A DNA stretch of 64,000 bases from Strigamia acuminata (taxonomy: Eukaryota; Arthropoda; Chilopoda; Geophilomorpha; Linotaeniidae), in assembly GCA_949358305.1 (NCBI GenBank), contig OX442321.1:3931605-3995604 (forward strand), in the 5' to 3' direction. The notes beneath the pieces are model-generated. The model was not told the DNA's origin and made no database searches. It worked only from the letters and a program-made list of their open reading frames with translations. Numbering within the stretch: position 1 is the first letter of the stretch; every line of letters begins with the position of its first letter. The translations under genes were made by a program, and so were the position numbers. Shown piece after piece: positions 30,305-40,632 of this stretch.

Positions 30305-33300
30305 TGGCGGGGGTCCTCGAGCCCCCTATTAATAATTCCGAAGGAATTTTACCACCAGACTTGGAACAAGCACTTTCCGAAACTTTGGATAATTTAACTA
30401 TTCAAGATAAAGAAATTAAGCGTGCTCGTCCTAACCGGAAGACACGGAAAAGGAACTGGAATTATAAGTTTAAAATCGCGTCAAATACGCCCTTTTCGGC
30501 AGAGGAGACAGCAAACCCGTTCTTGAATTTTCACGACGACCTGTTTTCTCTAGATAAGGGGGACGAATCTTTAGCTAGATTGATACAAGATACATCCAAT
30601 CTTAATATTCGTGATGAATCCACCAGTTCTAGTGGAGGAGTATTCGAGAATTTACAATCAATGATTGATAATTTGAATCCCGACTCCAAATCCTCCAGAT
30701 TTGCGAGATTAAAATCTTACATTAACGAGAATCAGTTAAAACGAAAAGATGGCATCGAACGAATTAATAAATTGGGAAATCACATCGACGACCCCCGAAT
30801 GAAAATTACAATAGGTGGACTCACCTACAATGCTTTGATGGACTCAGGAGCCACACAGTGTTTTATTGGGTTGCAATTACTAAGTAAAACTTGTGCATCT
30901 CCCGATTTCATACAAGATTGTCCAAAACACATGAGAGTTTGTGCAGTTGGAGTTACTCATATTCCACTAGGACAAATTACTTTGTGTGTACAATGGGCAG
31001 ATGGAGCAGAATTCACACCAATAAATTTTATCATTTTGGATAATAATGTGTGTGGATTAATTATCGGACATAATTTTATGCGCCGAACCAAAATTAATTT
31101 AAATCCAGCACGAGCTGTATTTACTTGCGACAGCAAGTCCGACTGGACTGCACCCTACGAAACTGACGAGTTAAATTGTAATTTAGCTCGAGTACAAGTG
31201 TTGACTGACAACGCAACAGCCACACACACGCCAGATAATTGGGAAGAATTGCTGGTAAAGGATTGTGACTGTTCAGATGAGGAAAAAAGTAAATTACGCG
31301 AAGTAATTGCTAGTGTTAAGAACGTCTTTAGAGATAAAGTCGGATGTACTAACATAATAAAGCATAAGATCACCTTTAAAAAGGATGTAACGTGGAAAAA
31401 ACAACCATTTCGAATGTATAACCCTGCTAAAATAGCCATTATGACTAAATTAGTAGAAGAATTAGAAGCGGATAATTTGATCGAAAGAGCTACTGGACCT
31501 TACATAAGTCATCCAGTGATCGTAGCCAAACCAAATGGTACTTATCGTTTATGTATCGATTATCGGTGGTTGAATGCAATCACCGAAATTAACGCCATAC
31601 AAATGCCAAGTATTGATTTGTTACTCCACAATACAAATCAGGCAAAATATTTCACGTCTCTCGACCTTACCAAAGGTTATTATCAGGTCGAGATGGACGA
31701 GGAAGATAGACAGAAAACAGCCTTTTATACTCCGAAAGGCAATTACCAATTTGTCCGCATGCCTTTTGGTCTTTGCAATGCGCCGTGTACATTTCAGTTC
31801 TTAATGGAACGAGTGATGGGCGAAGCATTATACAAACACGCGTTAGTCTATTTGGACGACGTGATAATCTTCTCCACCACTTGGGAGAAACATCTTGAAC
31901 ATATCAAAGATGTGTTGGAAAGACTAGATAAGGCCAACTTATCAGTAAATAAGGAAAAATCAAAATTTGGAAAAACTACACTCAAATTTTTGGGTCATTT
32001 GATAACTCCAACCGGATTAGCACCTGACCCAGACAAGATAGTATCCGTTAGGAAATATCCAACTCCTAAGAATTCCAAGGATATTCAACGATTTCATGGC
32101 TTGTCAAATTTCTTCCGGAAATTTATTCCCGAACATGCAAAAATTGCTAGGCCTCTAACTAGCATGATGCATGATAAAGCAGTGTTCGAATGGGGAGAAG
32201 AACAAGAGAAAGCTTTTGAAACAATAAAAAATATTTTATGTGACGAAACACAGGTTTTGTTAATGCCAGATATGATGAAACCATTCGTAATCTTGACAGA
32301 CGCATCGCATGATGGACTTGGTAGTGTGTTATGCCAAGATGTAGAATTCTTCGATGAAGGAAAAAGAGAAATGATCATGACTCCTAGACCCGTAGCTTAT
32401 GCTAGTCGAGTCTTACGAGGGGCAGAAGTACGCTACTCAACACCCGAACTCGAGTGTTTAGCAGTAGTATGGGCAGTCGACAAATTCCGACCGTATATCG
32501 AATATACGACTTTTACTTTGGAATCAGACGCCGAAGCATTAAAATGGCTGATGGGAACACCAGAACCATCGGGACGATTTGGTCGTTGGGCAATTAAACT
32601 TCAATGTGGCGCCTTTAAGATTAAATATCGACGAGGTACCCAGAACCAAGTTGCCGACGCCTTCTCGAGAGCGCCTTTGGAGATCGAAGACATTCCAGAG
32701 AATGATTATTGTGAGCCAATCGAGATTACTCAATTCTGGCCGGAATGGGACGGAAATCGAGAAATTATTCGAAGGAATAATAGAGAAGATTGCCAATTTC
32801 TCACGAATGTGCAGCTTCATTTCGATTATTCCAAATTATTATACAATACTTTGGAAAAGGGGGAGAAGATGGATGAAGCTACAGAAGAAACACTATTTAG
32901 TGCTTTAACTGAAGTTTTAAAGGAAGTTCCACCGACTCGAGAAGAAATTATAAAAGCTCAACTAGCCGACAAAGAGTGTAGAATAATAATCGATCATCTG
33001 AAACGAGATGAAATCGAACAAAGAAAGTTTAAGAAAACTAAAGAATGGATGAAAGCAGTCCAAGGTTACCAATTAGATTTTCAAGAAGAAAATGGTAATG
33101 AAATGCTGATTTATTTCAAACCAACGTTTGAAGAGGAATTGAATGACTCTGGAAACGGATTTAAAGCTGTCATTCCACCGTCATTAGTACGAAGAGTACT
33201 GTTTGCCTGTCACGGACATCCATTAAGTGGACATGCAGGGATGAGTAAGACGCTCGAACGAGCAAAACTTATATATTACTGGCCGAAGATGAATAAAGAT

Positions 33301-34596
33301 ACTCGCAATTACGTCCGAAGTTGTATTCATTGCCAGCAATACAAGCCCTGTCAACATAAAAAGCATAGAGCGAGTTACACTCCTCATAACATGTCTTACC
33401 CGTGGGAAGTAATCTGCATTGATTTAATGGGTCCCAAACCGACAGGAAGAAGCCAATACAGATTTGTATTAGTAATTATAGATCAATGTACTAAATGGGT
33501 AGAATTATTCCCTTTAAGTAAGGCATCTAGTGAATCTATTGTGAATAGGTTAGGAGAAGTGATTCATAGATGGGGATACCCAAAGAAAATTGTTAGTGAT
33601 AACGGGAGCCAATTCATATCCACGATTTATGAAGAGTTTTGTAAAAAACACAACATCAGAATGGCTCATGTGAGTCCATATCACGCTCAGGCCAATCCTA
33701 CGGAAAGGGCCAATAGAGACATCAAAATAATGCTGGCTCTTTATTCAGACATTCACTCCCATTGGCCGAGATTCTTAAACGAATTTGCATTTGCCTCGAG
33801 AACGGCTAAATCAGAAGCTACAGGCGCAACGCCATTCTTATTGAACACAGGAAGAAATGTACCTCTTCCCTTTGATCCTCGGATCATTCAACATGCAAAT
33901 GCATTTGACAAGAATAACCCGGAAGAATACGTATATAATTTACTTGGAATTTTACGTCGAGCACATCAAGAGATGCATTTGCGTATTCAAGCAAATTATG
34001 AGAGACACGACAAGATTCACAGAAATAAATTTCACATTTGTGAATATACTGTCGGTGATTTGGTATGGAAAGCCACTCACATCCTTTCAAATAAAGAGAA
34101 AGGAATTACTAAAGGTTTCGCCGAGAAACGAGATGGACCGTGGGAAATTACGGAAGTTTTACCTGGAGGTGCTTATAAGTTGAGAAAATTAGTTGATGGA
34201 TCAATAGAACCATCCATAAATACTGATGATCTCTCACCTTATATCCCATCTTACCCGATTGAGACTTGGACACTCGACCAAAAGAGTGGAAGAGTAGAGA
34301 ATCACCCAAACCCTGATTGGATGAACGAAAGTTCAACCGTAAATAATTCAAGTGAATTAAATAATCAAGAATTAGGAAATAATTCTGCTAATATGGAATT
34401 AGATCCCGAAGAAGTTACAACACCCGCTTCAAAAGAAAGCGACATCGTAGTTAATAATCCAAAACATGATTATAACCTTAGGAAAAGGAAAAGAAGTTGT
34501 GAACTTTCACAACTGCAACCTCGTACGAAGCGAATTTCTACGACAGATCAAGAATGCACAACAGATTTTATACATCTGATTCAAGATCGCCGCTAG
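30301..34596 (+). CDS. pol: Gq2 Pol: protease, RT, RNase H, integrase
   Basis: Complete and uninterrupted, reached by -1 frameshift; about 1430 residues. Protease LMDSGATQCFIG at about 178. RT fingers and palm contain YRLCIDYRWLNAIT and YLDDVIIF (about 515). RNase H has LTDASHDGLG (about 664) and LESDAEALKWL. Integrase has a HHCC finger from about 970 (HGHPLSGHAG, CIHC), catalytic D in CIDLMGP (1039), D in SDNGSQF (1098) and E in PTERANR (1133), then a GPW motif (RDGPWEITEVLPGGAYKL, about 1278). There is no chromodomain; the C-terminus is Asn/Ser-rich and then basic. This is the reference for judging the deletion in Gq1. Confidence 0.95.
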   Translation, partial: LVAGVLEPPINNSEGILPPDLEQALSETLDNLTIQDKEIKRARPNRKTRKRNWNYKFKIASNTPFSAEETANPFLNFHDDLFSLDKGDESLARLIQDTSNLNIRDESTSSSGGVFENLQSMIDNLNPDSKSSRFARLKSYINENQLKRKDGIERINKLGNHIDDPRMKITIGGLTYNALMDSGATQCFIGLQLLSKTCASPDFIQDCPKHMRVCAVGVTHIPLGQITLCVQWADGAEFTPINFIILDNNVCGLIIGHNFMRRTKINLNPARAVFTCDSKSDWTAPYETDELNCNLARVQVLTDNATATHTPDNWEELLVKDCDCSDEEKSKLREVIASVKNVFRDKVGCTNIIKHKITFKKDVTWKKQPFRMYNPAKIAIMTKLVEELEADNLIERATGPYISHPVIVAKPNGTYRLCIDYRWLNAITEINAIQMPSIDLLLHNTNQAKYFTSLDLTKGYYQVEMDEEDRQKTAFYTPKGNYQFVRMPFGLCNAPCTFQFLMERVMGEALYKHALVYLDDVIIFSTTWEKHLEHIKDVLERLDKANLSVNKEKSKFGKTTLKFLGHLITPTGLAPDPDKIVSVRKYPTPKNSKDIQRFHGLSNFFRKFIPEHAKIARPLTSMMHDKAVFEWGEEQEKAFETIKNILCDETQVLLMPDMMKPFVILTDASHDGLGSVLCQDVEFFDEGKREMIMTPRPVAYASRVLRGAEVRYSTPELECLAVVWAVDKFRPYIEYTTFTLESDAEALKWLMGTPEPSGRFGRWAIKLQCGAFKIKYRRGTQNQVADAFSRAPLEIEDIPENDYCEPIEITQFWPEWDGNREIIRRNNREDCQFLTNVQLHFDYSKLLYNTLEKGEKMDEATEETLFSALTEVLKEVPPTREEIIKAQLADKECRIIIDHLKRDEIEQRKFKKTKEWMKAVQGYQLDFQEENGNEMLIYFKPTFEEELNDSGNGFKAVIPPSLVRRVLFACHGHPLSGHAGMSKTLERAKLIYYWPKMNKDTRNYVRSCIHCQQYKPCQHKKHRASYTPHNMSYPWEVICIDLMGPKPTGRSQYRFVLVIIDQCTKWVELFPLSKASSESIVNRLGEVIHRWGYPKKIVSDNGSQFISTIYEEFCKKHNIRMAHVSPYHAQANPTERANRDIKIMLALYSDIHSHWPRFLNEFAFASRTAKSEATGATPFLLNTGRNVPLPFDPRIIQHANAFDKNNPEEYVYNLLGILRRAHQEMHLRIQANYERHDKIHRNKFHICEYTVGDLVWKATHILSNKEKGITKGFAEKRDGPWEITEVLPGGAYKLRKLVDGSIEPSINTDDLSPYIPSYPIETWTLDQKSGRVENHPNPDWMNESSTVNNSSELNNQELGNNSANMELDPEEVTTPASKESDIVVNNPKHDYNLRKRKRSCELSQLQPRTKRISTTDQECTTDFIHLIQDRR

Positions 34597-35406
34597 TGAT
34601 AGCGTATTTTTTTAAATAAAAATTTAAAAAAGATAAAAAATCGGGTCACTTTTTGACCCACAAATTAGTCATGGTTAAATCATAAACCTATAGGAGAATA
34701 GGGTGAAAATACCCCGGGTAGAGAGTAGAGGATTTGTTCTCTCACAAGCTTCACACACATGTGCGAGTCAACTTTGACACCTGCGTCGATAGAAAAGTTC
34801 GTCGCGATTTCTTTCAAGAAAACCTCGAGATTCGTGGTAAGACTCATGTATTACCAGTAAACTCGGAAATTATGTGTCAGGACTTAATGTTATAATCCTT
34901 TCATGATAGAAAAGGACGAGAGAAAACTTCGGTGATTAATTTCGTCTGAAAGAGACGAACACGTGACCTCGGCGTGAAGAAGAAAATTTCTCCTTCGAGA
35001 AAATTCGAAATATCATCACGACAGTTCAACGTTTACTAGAGTGTTACGTGTAAGTAATGATAAATTTAATATATCAAGAGATATTCACGGCTATTTTATA
35101 TATAAAATTAGGATTTCTACGTTGGCGGAGAACACCTTCGCTAAAAACAACGAGTTTTGTCAATTAGAAAATCGGCACCACATCATTTTGAATACTTAAG
35201 TGGATTCCGGAGATTCCTAGTGTAAGTATTCTAAAGATAATTCTATCGAATATTACGAATAGTAAAAAAGCCGCACGTAAAATCCCGATATAAAAATATA
35301 TCGAAACCATCGATAAAGTTGATAAATTTTCACGATAGATGGCGGTATAAATTTTGTTAAATAAATCGTATTGATAAGATTCTCTATATTATTTTCTCTA
35401 GAAAAA
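34597..35406 (+). other. Gq2 pol-ORF3 spacer with splice-like sites
   Basis: Noncoding. Donor-like GTAAGT occurs at 35050-35055 and again at 35222-35227. A pyrimidine-rich TATTATTTTCTCTAG ends at 35401, five bases before the ORF3 ATG. A short intron of about 170-350 nt is plausible. Confidence 0.5.
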
Positions 35407-37083
35407 ATGGGAAAAAAGATCGAAAAAAAGAGAAAATACGTGTTGGTCGAATCCTCTTCCTCCGATGAAGAAGTAACGGCACCTCCTTCGGCCGCTGCCG
35501 TATTCGTAGAAGGGTGTCCCAAAACACCCGTGATTATCAACGCCAGAGGCTGGGATATTTTGAGTTGGGCTCGCCAACATCCCGAATTGCTCCCCGCTGA
35601 GCTTGGTCCACCCGGAACCCCCACGTTACAGGAGGAACCGGCCAAAAAAGAATCAACGGCGAAGCCATTTGTTATTCCAAAGATAAAAGCGGATGATTTC
35701 GCCAGAAATAATCCGCCAATTGCAAAAAACCAGCCAAGTACCAGTAAACCGCGAAAGGTGGAAATTGTGTACAACCGAGTCAAGTCGCCCGAACGAAGAA
35801 GGAAATCCCCACCAATGGAAGCTAAACGCCGCCGAAATTCGGAAGACGCTACACCTTCCTCTTGTACTGGCCAAGAGCGTCCAAAAAGAGAATACGTTAG
35901 ATTTAACGATTCACCAGACCGAGACCGGGAAAAAAGGTCGTATTCCTCCTACCGAAGGTCCGACCAACCTAGGAATAGGTCAAATACCAGCGCATGGTCA
36001 GATCGCCAAAAGTTGGCAAATAAAGTTCGTCAGATCCAGAAAAGACGAGAACAGTGTAAACAAGATAAAGAGAACGGAAAACCACATGATGATATGGTAC
36101 TCTCGAAGGACGAAGTGCCATGTCCTTTTTGTTCCGCCGTCGGGTGGGTCTCGGGATCGGGAACCGGAGGCCACCTGGCGCAATGTTCCAATTGCGAGGG
36201 CACAAAGAAGCGGCCCAAAGGCCAACCTTGGCGCCCCAGCTTTCTGCCGTTTGTGGTCATGGGAATTCACCCTCCCCCGGCCAGGTTGTGGGCAACTTGC
36301 CCGGAGTGTAAAATTGTCCTCTCCAGTGACGGAAGATCGCCGTACATCAGCCCGGAGTTCTTGAACGCCATAACCACTCCACTAGGAAGGGAAATGCAAG
36401 ATCTGAGAATTCCGCCAGAAGCTCTAGAGAGTTCCCGAAAACCACAGAGTACGACAGTCATCGATAAAGGATGTCAAACGGTATCCAAGGAGAACGAAAA
36501 AGAAGCCGAAAATGAACTTCTTGTGGAACCCTTTTTCCCTCCACCAGGAGCGAAAATAGCGCATCTATTCGAATACGAGGTGAGCTACTATTTTCCGACG
36601 CTTTTTAGAATTGCCGAGAAAATCACGGAACAAATGCGCTCAGACTCTACCGATCCCTCGAATATCAATTATGCTGTCCATGTGATGAAATTGATATTTA
36701 ACGCCAATCGAGGCGAATCTTTTGCTGTGCTGGAGCACATATGGACACTGTTAATTGACAGAGTCAACACCGACGGAAAAGGATTAATAAACCCTTCATG
36801 GTTCTACGGACTCCCCTGCATTGCGGAGATATACGACGCTTCGAAGAAGGCTATTGAAGAAAGTTATGAGTTAGTTGAGAAGACTCCAGAATATGAACCA
36901 AGGTCTCCGGAGTACGCGCCGAAATCTCCACCCGCAGAAGATATAGGTGAAGAACCCAATTTCGTCATCGACCGAAGACCAGCGGAATTTCTTCCCCTAG
37001 AAAAGTCCGAAGTCGGTGAGTCCAGTGAGACTCTTAAGAAAGAGAGTGAAGGATCGGAGTCTGATGAAGAAGAAGTCAAGTGA
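35407..37083 (+). CDS. Gq2 ORF3, env-position zinc-ribbon-like protein of unknown function
   Basis: 558 aa. It starts with a basic patch (MGKKIEKKRKYV) then SSSSDEE. LSWARQHPELLP at about 51 matches the ORF3 of Gq1 and Gq3. A Ser/Arg/Lys-rich stretch follows (SPERRRKSPP and similar). The signature from about 238 is CPFC-X17-CSNC-X34-CPEC-X11-YISP. A C-terminal module (about 380-480: YYFPTLFRIAEKI, IFNANRGESF, HIWTLLI, WFYGLP) is shared with Gq3 but not Gq1. It ends in an acidic tail. It is intact, while gag has only a homopolymer shift, so it has likely been kept under selection until recently. No secretion or membrane signals were seen. A nuclear or RNA-binding accessory role is a guess from charge and cysteine layout. 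Confidence 0.8.
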   Translation: MGKKIEKKRKYVLVESSSSDEEVTAPPSAAAVFVEGCPKTPVIINARGWDILSWARQHPELLPAELGPPGTPTLQEEPAKKESTAKPFVIPKIKADDFARNNPPIAKNQPSTSKPRKVEIVYNRVKSPERRRKSPPMEAKRRRNSEDATPSSCTGQERPKREYVRFNDSPDRDREKRSYSSYRRSDQPRNRSNTSAWSDRQKLANKVRQIQKRREQCKQDKENGKPHDDMVLSKDEVPCPFCSAVGWVSGSGTGGHLAQCSNCEGTKKRPKGQPWRPSFLPFVVMGIHPPPARLWATCPECKIVLSSDGRSPYISPEFLNAITTPLGREMQDLRIPPEALESSRKPQSTTVIDKGCQTVSKENEKEAENELLVEPFFPPPGAKIAHLFEYEVSYYFPTLFRIAEKITEQMRSDSTDPSNINYAVHVMKLIFNANRGESFAVLEHIWTLLIDRVNTDGKGLINPSWFYGLPCIAEIYDASKKAIEESYELVEKTPEYEPRSPEYAPKSPPAEDIGEEPNFVIDRRPAEFLPLEKSEVGESSETLKKESEGSESDEEEVK

Positions 37084-37590
37084 CTCGCGGAGTTAATTTT
37101 CGAATTTAATAGAATTTAAGGAAAAAATGTTAGAATTAACGAAAAACTCAAAAGTATTCTGTTTAGTATTTAATAAGCGGTTGTGATATGCAAAAGTCAT
37201 GTTATTTTTAAAAAAAGGAAAATCGAGAGATAATCCTATAAATCAAAAGAAATCTTTTAATAATTGTTAAGCTAAAAAGAAATAATTTACCAAAAAATTA
37301 TGTTAAGATTCCCGTTATTTGAAATAATAATTGTGTGAAGAAATGAGGCTAAGTGTTGTAAAGTTCCAAGTTTGTTTTATTGTAACCAAATAATATTTTA
37401 TTCTTGATAATTCATTAAAAAAGAATTGTTGCGCACATCAGAAATATGAAATTTATTTTGAGTCACCCGCATACGCACTCAGCTGTTCGGGATGAAAAAA
37501 GTCCTGTTTTTGAGATATTAATAAAATCATTTCGCAAGAATAACATAAACTTATGAATAAAATTTATAAGTTGAGTAATTAAGGGGGATG
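37084..37590 (+). other. Gq2 3' untranslated region and polypurine tract
   Basis: AT-rich, no ORF. The last 12 bases, TTAAGGGGGATG, are the polypurine tract adjoining the LTR. Confidence 0.7.
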
Positions 37591-39346
37591 TATGACGGTT
37601 TATAAGTGCTATTTATTAATAACACGGCCGAATTTTAAGTGTTTTTTGCGAAACCCGCATTTGTCAATGCTCCGAGTCGCCACTAGATGGCGCGATTATA
37701 ATTCAGCGGTAAATTCGAATTGCGAGTTAAGAAAACTGGTAAATAAATATAAGAATATATTTATTTGTATGAAACGACACTTTATTAGGATTAATATAAA
37801 TATATATTAATAATTATTGTTCACACTAAGTGATGGGAATCTCTAGTTCAGCAGAAATGGAGATTTGATAATCCATCGATCAACCGATCGATGTGATTGG
37901 TGGATCCATTTCCGGTCCTGGGTATCCAGTTCCGGTTGTGGTGTGAATTAGCATATTGCTCCTCCGTATCCACTTCCGGCGATACGGGATTGGAGGGATT
38001 CGTGGAACCCATGTTCCAATTGGTTGATTGGATTAATCTCTAATCCAGTCAGGTTATATAAACCCAAACAACCGGCCATCCGGCAGCTCTGTTTGATTAT
38101 TTTCTGTTTGGTATTGTTACTTAAGAAATATGATTCGTTGTTCACGTAAAAAAACCTTTTGGTTCTTTGTTGATTTATTCACAAAGAACCGTTGCATGAT
38201 TCTACAGAATCATGCCACCGCCGGCAATTGAAGTCGAAGTGCTGGGATCATTATGTTGCATAAATGTTACAGTTTACGGTTGCGACGCCGAAGGAGAACC
38301 CGCCGTTGTGCAATTCAGTATCCTCCGGACAGGACCATGTGGTCTTTCTCGGTATGAACGTATTCCGTTACCGCAAGTAGCATCGTTGCTGTTGAGAATT
38401 AGTTCCTTCACCGGATGGTGCCAAAGCAGTCTGTTTTACAGTAACCACGAGTAGCACCAAGTGTTTGGCAAGCTGATTCTCATGGTATTCGATGCCAAAG
38501 TAGTCGGTCTATTATTAGTACCGCGAGAGATTATACTGCTGTGCGGAGCCGCGAGCTATCGACTCCTGTGTACGTGATACCGTCAATCGCCAGACGAACG
38601 ACCGTGTCGCGACGCAGGGGACGCTTGATACCGTTCTGCATTGCAAGGCGTATATTTTCTTTCGACGGCAATTGTGTGTTGCGACGGGAAGCCTAATCTT
38701 CATTTTATTTATAACAGCTAAATATTAACTTGGCGACAAGTTGATTAACCAAGTCAGAAGACTTAATTACGATCACGATTACATCAAAGACGCAAATGTA
38801 ACTGATAAGTTGATGACAACTTATCCACAAAAATATCTAAATAAGAATTCACAACGATATGAATTAAATATAATTCATAAGCGGAATATTGATAAGTAAA
38901 ATGAATACATTTACTTATACCAATATCCTCCCAAAGTTGTGGCGGTGCAGACAAAGTCAACCGCAATGCTCAGATCATTCGATTTATCGACGTGCGATAA
39001 TTTACACAGCGAACCAAGGAAACCAGCGAAGCCATATCGGACTCCAGGACACAGCCATCCGGCTTAGATGACATCTGTAAATCAGGTCGAGCGATGGGGA
39101 AACCGCTCCCTTATCCCAGACACGTAATGATATTATTTTAGGACCAATTGGCCTATGCTTTGTATAGTTTAATAGTCAGTTAACTTGCCAAATGTTGGCA
39201 TTAGTCTTATGTATAATTTAGCTCACTGCATATTGTTTGCCAACAATAAATTGTCTTGTATTTATCTCGTATTGTATTCACTGTTATTTATCGCGATCTC
39301 TTCCCGGTACCATTGTTAAATGGGAGTTGTGGTCGTCACCGTCACA
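37591..39346 (+). repeat. Gq2 3' LTR
   Basis: Copy of the 5' LTR shifted by 12,208 bases. All open frames in the two copies are identical, so the insertion is young. AGATGGCGC is at 37685-37693 and TATATAAA at 38055-38062. Confidence 0.93.
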
Positions 39347-40092
39347 AAGATGTTGGAGACGTTATTGATGAATTAATTCGTCAAGAAGAACTAAAAGAAA
39401 AGGAATCTCTTGAATTAAAAAAGAAGATTGTCGGCGAAACCCCGACTGAAAAAGACACTTCCAATATTCAAGATAAAGTCGAAATTAAAGACGATAGACC
39501 AAGCTCAGTTCCAGAAACACCTGGAATTGAGGAATGCATTAAGTTATTTGCAACTACAACTCTCGAAACCAATGAGTTATTAGATAAACTGCCTTTGGAG
39601 CCTCCAATTACAGTTCCTCATAAATTGCGCAAGTTTGAGTGCAAATTGGCTGGAATACCAAACAGCCAAGACCTCCCAACGTTAAAGTTAGAAACGTTAA
39701 AAGGTGTAATAACTGGAATGCTGGACTCAGGAGCAAATAAGAGCTTCCTAGCCACTTCAGTTATTAATCAATTAGGTCTAGAAGAATACCTACGACCTAT
39801 CGGACCTGGTGTCAGAGTTACGACGGCAAGTGAAGAAGTCACTCCAGATGGAACCATCCATCTTTCATTTCGGTGGACACATGGCACGTTACGTCATCCG
39901 TTCATCGTAATACCAAATAAGTATCCAATGGTACTATTGGGTTGTGATTTTATGAATAAATTAAAAATCCAACCTAATCCACAGACGATGTCTTGGAATT
40001 TTACGCAATCTGTTGATGCAGATTTGCCATACATTCCGCAAGCATTGTTAGAGCGGTATTTGGAGAAATTGGAGGAACCAGATTCCTCATTT
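39347..40092 (+). pseudogene. pol: Gp Pol, protease part
   Basis: The frame is open from the Gq2 boundary. A Glu/Lys-rich lead-in is followed by a retropepsin: GMLDSGANKSFLATSVINQL with the catalytic DSGA, and a second element YPMVLLGCDFMNKLKI typical of the flap-end and LGxDF motif. The sequence is cut by Cop1 within one codon pair and resumes at 42983. It is more diverged from the Gq Pols than they are from each other, so Gp is a separate lineage. Confidence 0.78.
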
Positions 40093-40317
40093 TGTTGGAA
40101 TTCGAAAAGATTGGGAATACTCGGATGAAAAGAAATGAAATGTTTATTTGCGCGAGATACACGACATACAGTCTCGGCCCTTTTTCGGAAGTGACCGGAA
40201 ATCGTTCTCGTGACGTAATACGTCGCCAGTCGAAAATACACCCAACTCCCCCTAGTGGTGGGAGACCCTCATTCGGAATTTCAAGCACATTGCGCCTGGT
40301 GACACAAAATGACAACA
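40093..40317 (-). repeat. Cop1 3' LTR
   Basis: Direct repeat of the 42757 copy with a handful of substitutions and one length change. Confidence 0.9.
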
Positions 40318-40632
40318 TACACCTTCTTCACCTGGTCAATGTGTGAAGACATTAAAACAAATCCCTCAAAATGTAACGTCAAAATTAAACACAAACAAAA
40401 ATCCAAAGATACACTCCCAATGCCGTAAATTGAAAAGATCAATAAAATACACTCATAAAACTAAAAATGGAATAAACAATTAAAATAAACACAGTTCTCA
40501 AAACAATACACTTCAACCATTAGTTCAATTTGCTGTGTTGCAGTTCCTTTGCTCCCCGCTCAAACCCATTTTCGCGTAGTATCTTGTCACGCCCCAAATA
40601 TCTCACTCGTCCGACTTGTTTTGATCCATAAA

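Larger units (their letters stand above)
25383..39346 (+). mobile_element. Gq2, nearly intact Ty3/gypsy element
   Basis: It has two 1756-bp LTRs, a tRNA-Gln primer site, gag, full pol and ORF3, with a polypurine tract ATTAAGGGGGATG just before the 3' LTR. It is flanked by AAGA (25379-25382 and 39347-39350); AAGAT on both sides is an equivalent reading. Removing it makes the Gp pol frame continuous, which proves the insertion. The only defect seen is a homopolymer frameshift in gag. Confidence 0.95.

Noticed and set aside
35969-36270. Antisense ORFs across ORF3 and pol genes
   Set aside because: Shadows of the dense coding on the other strand; no independent motifs.
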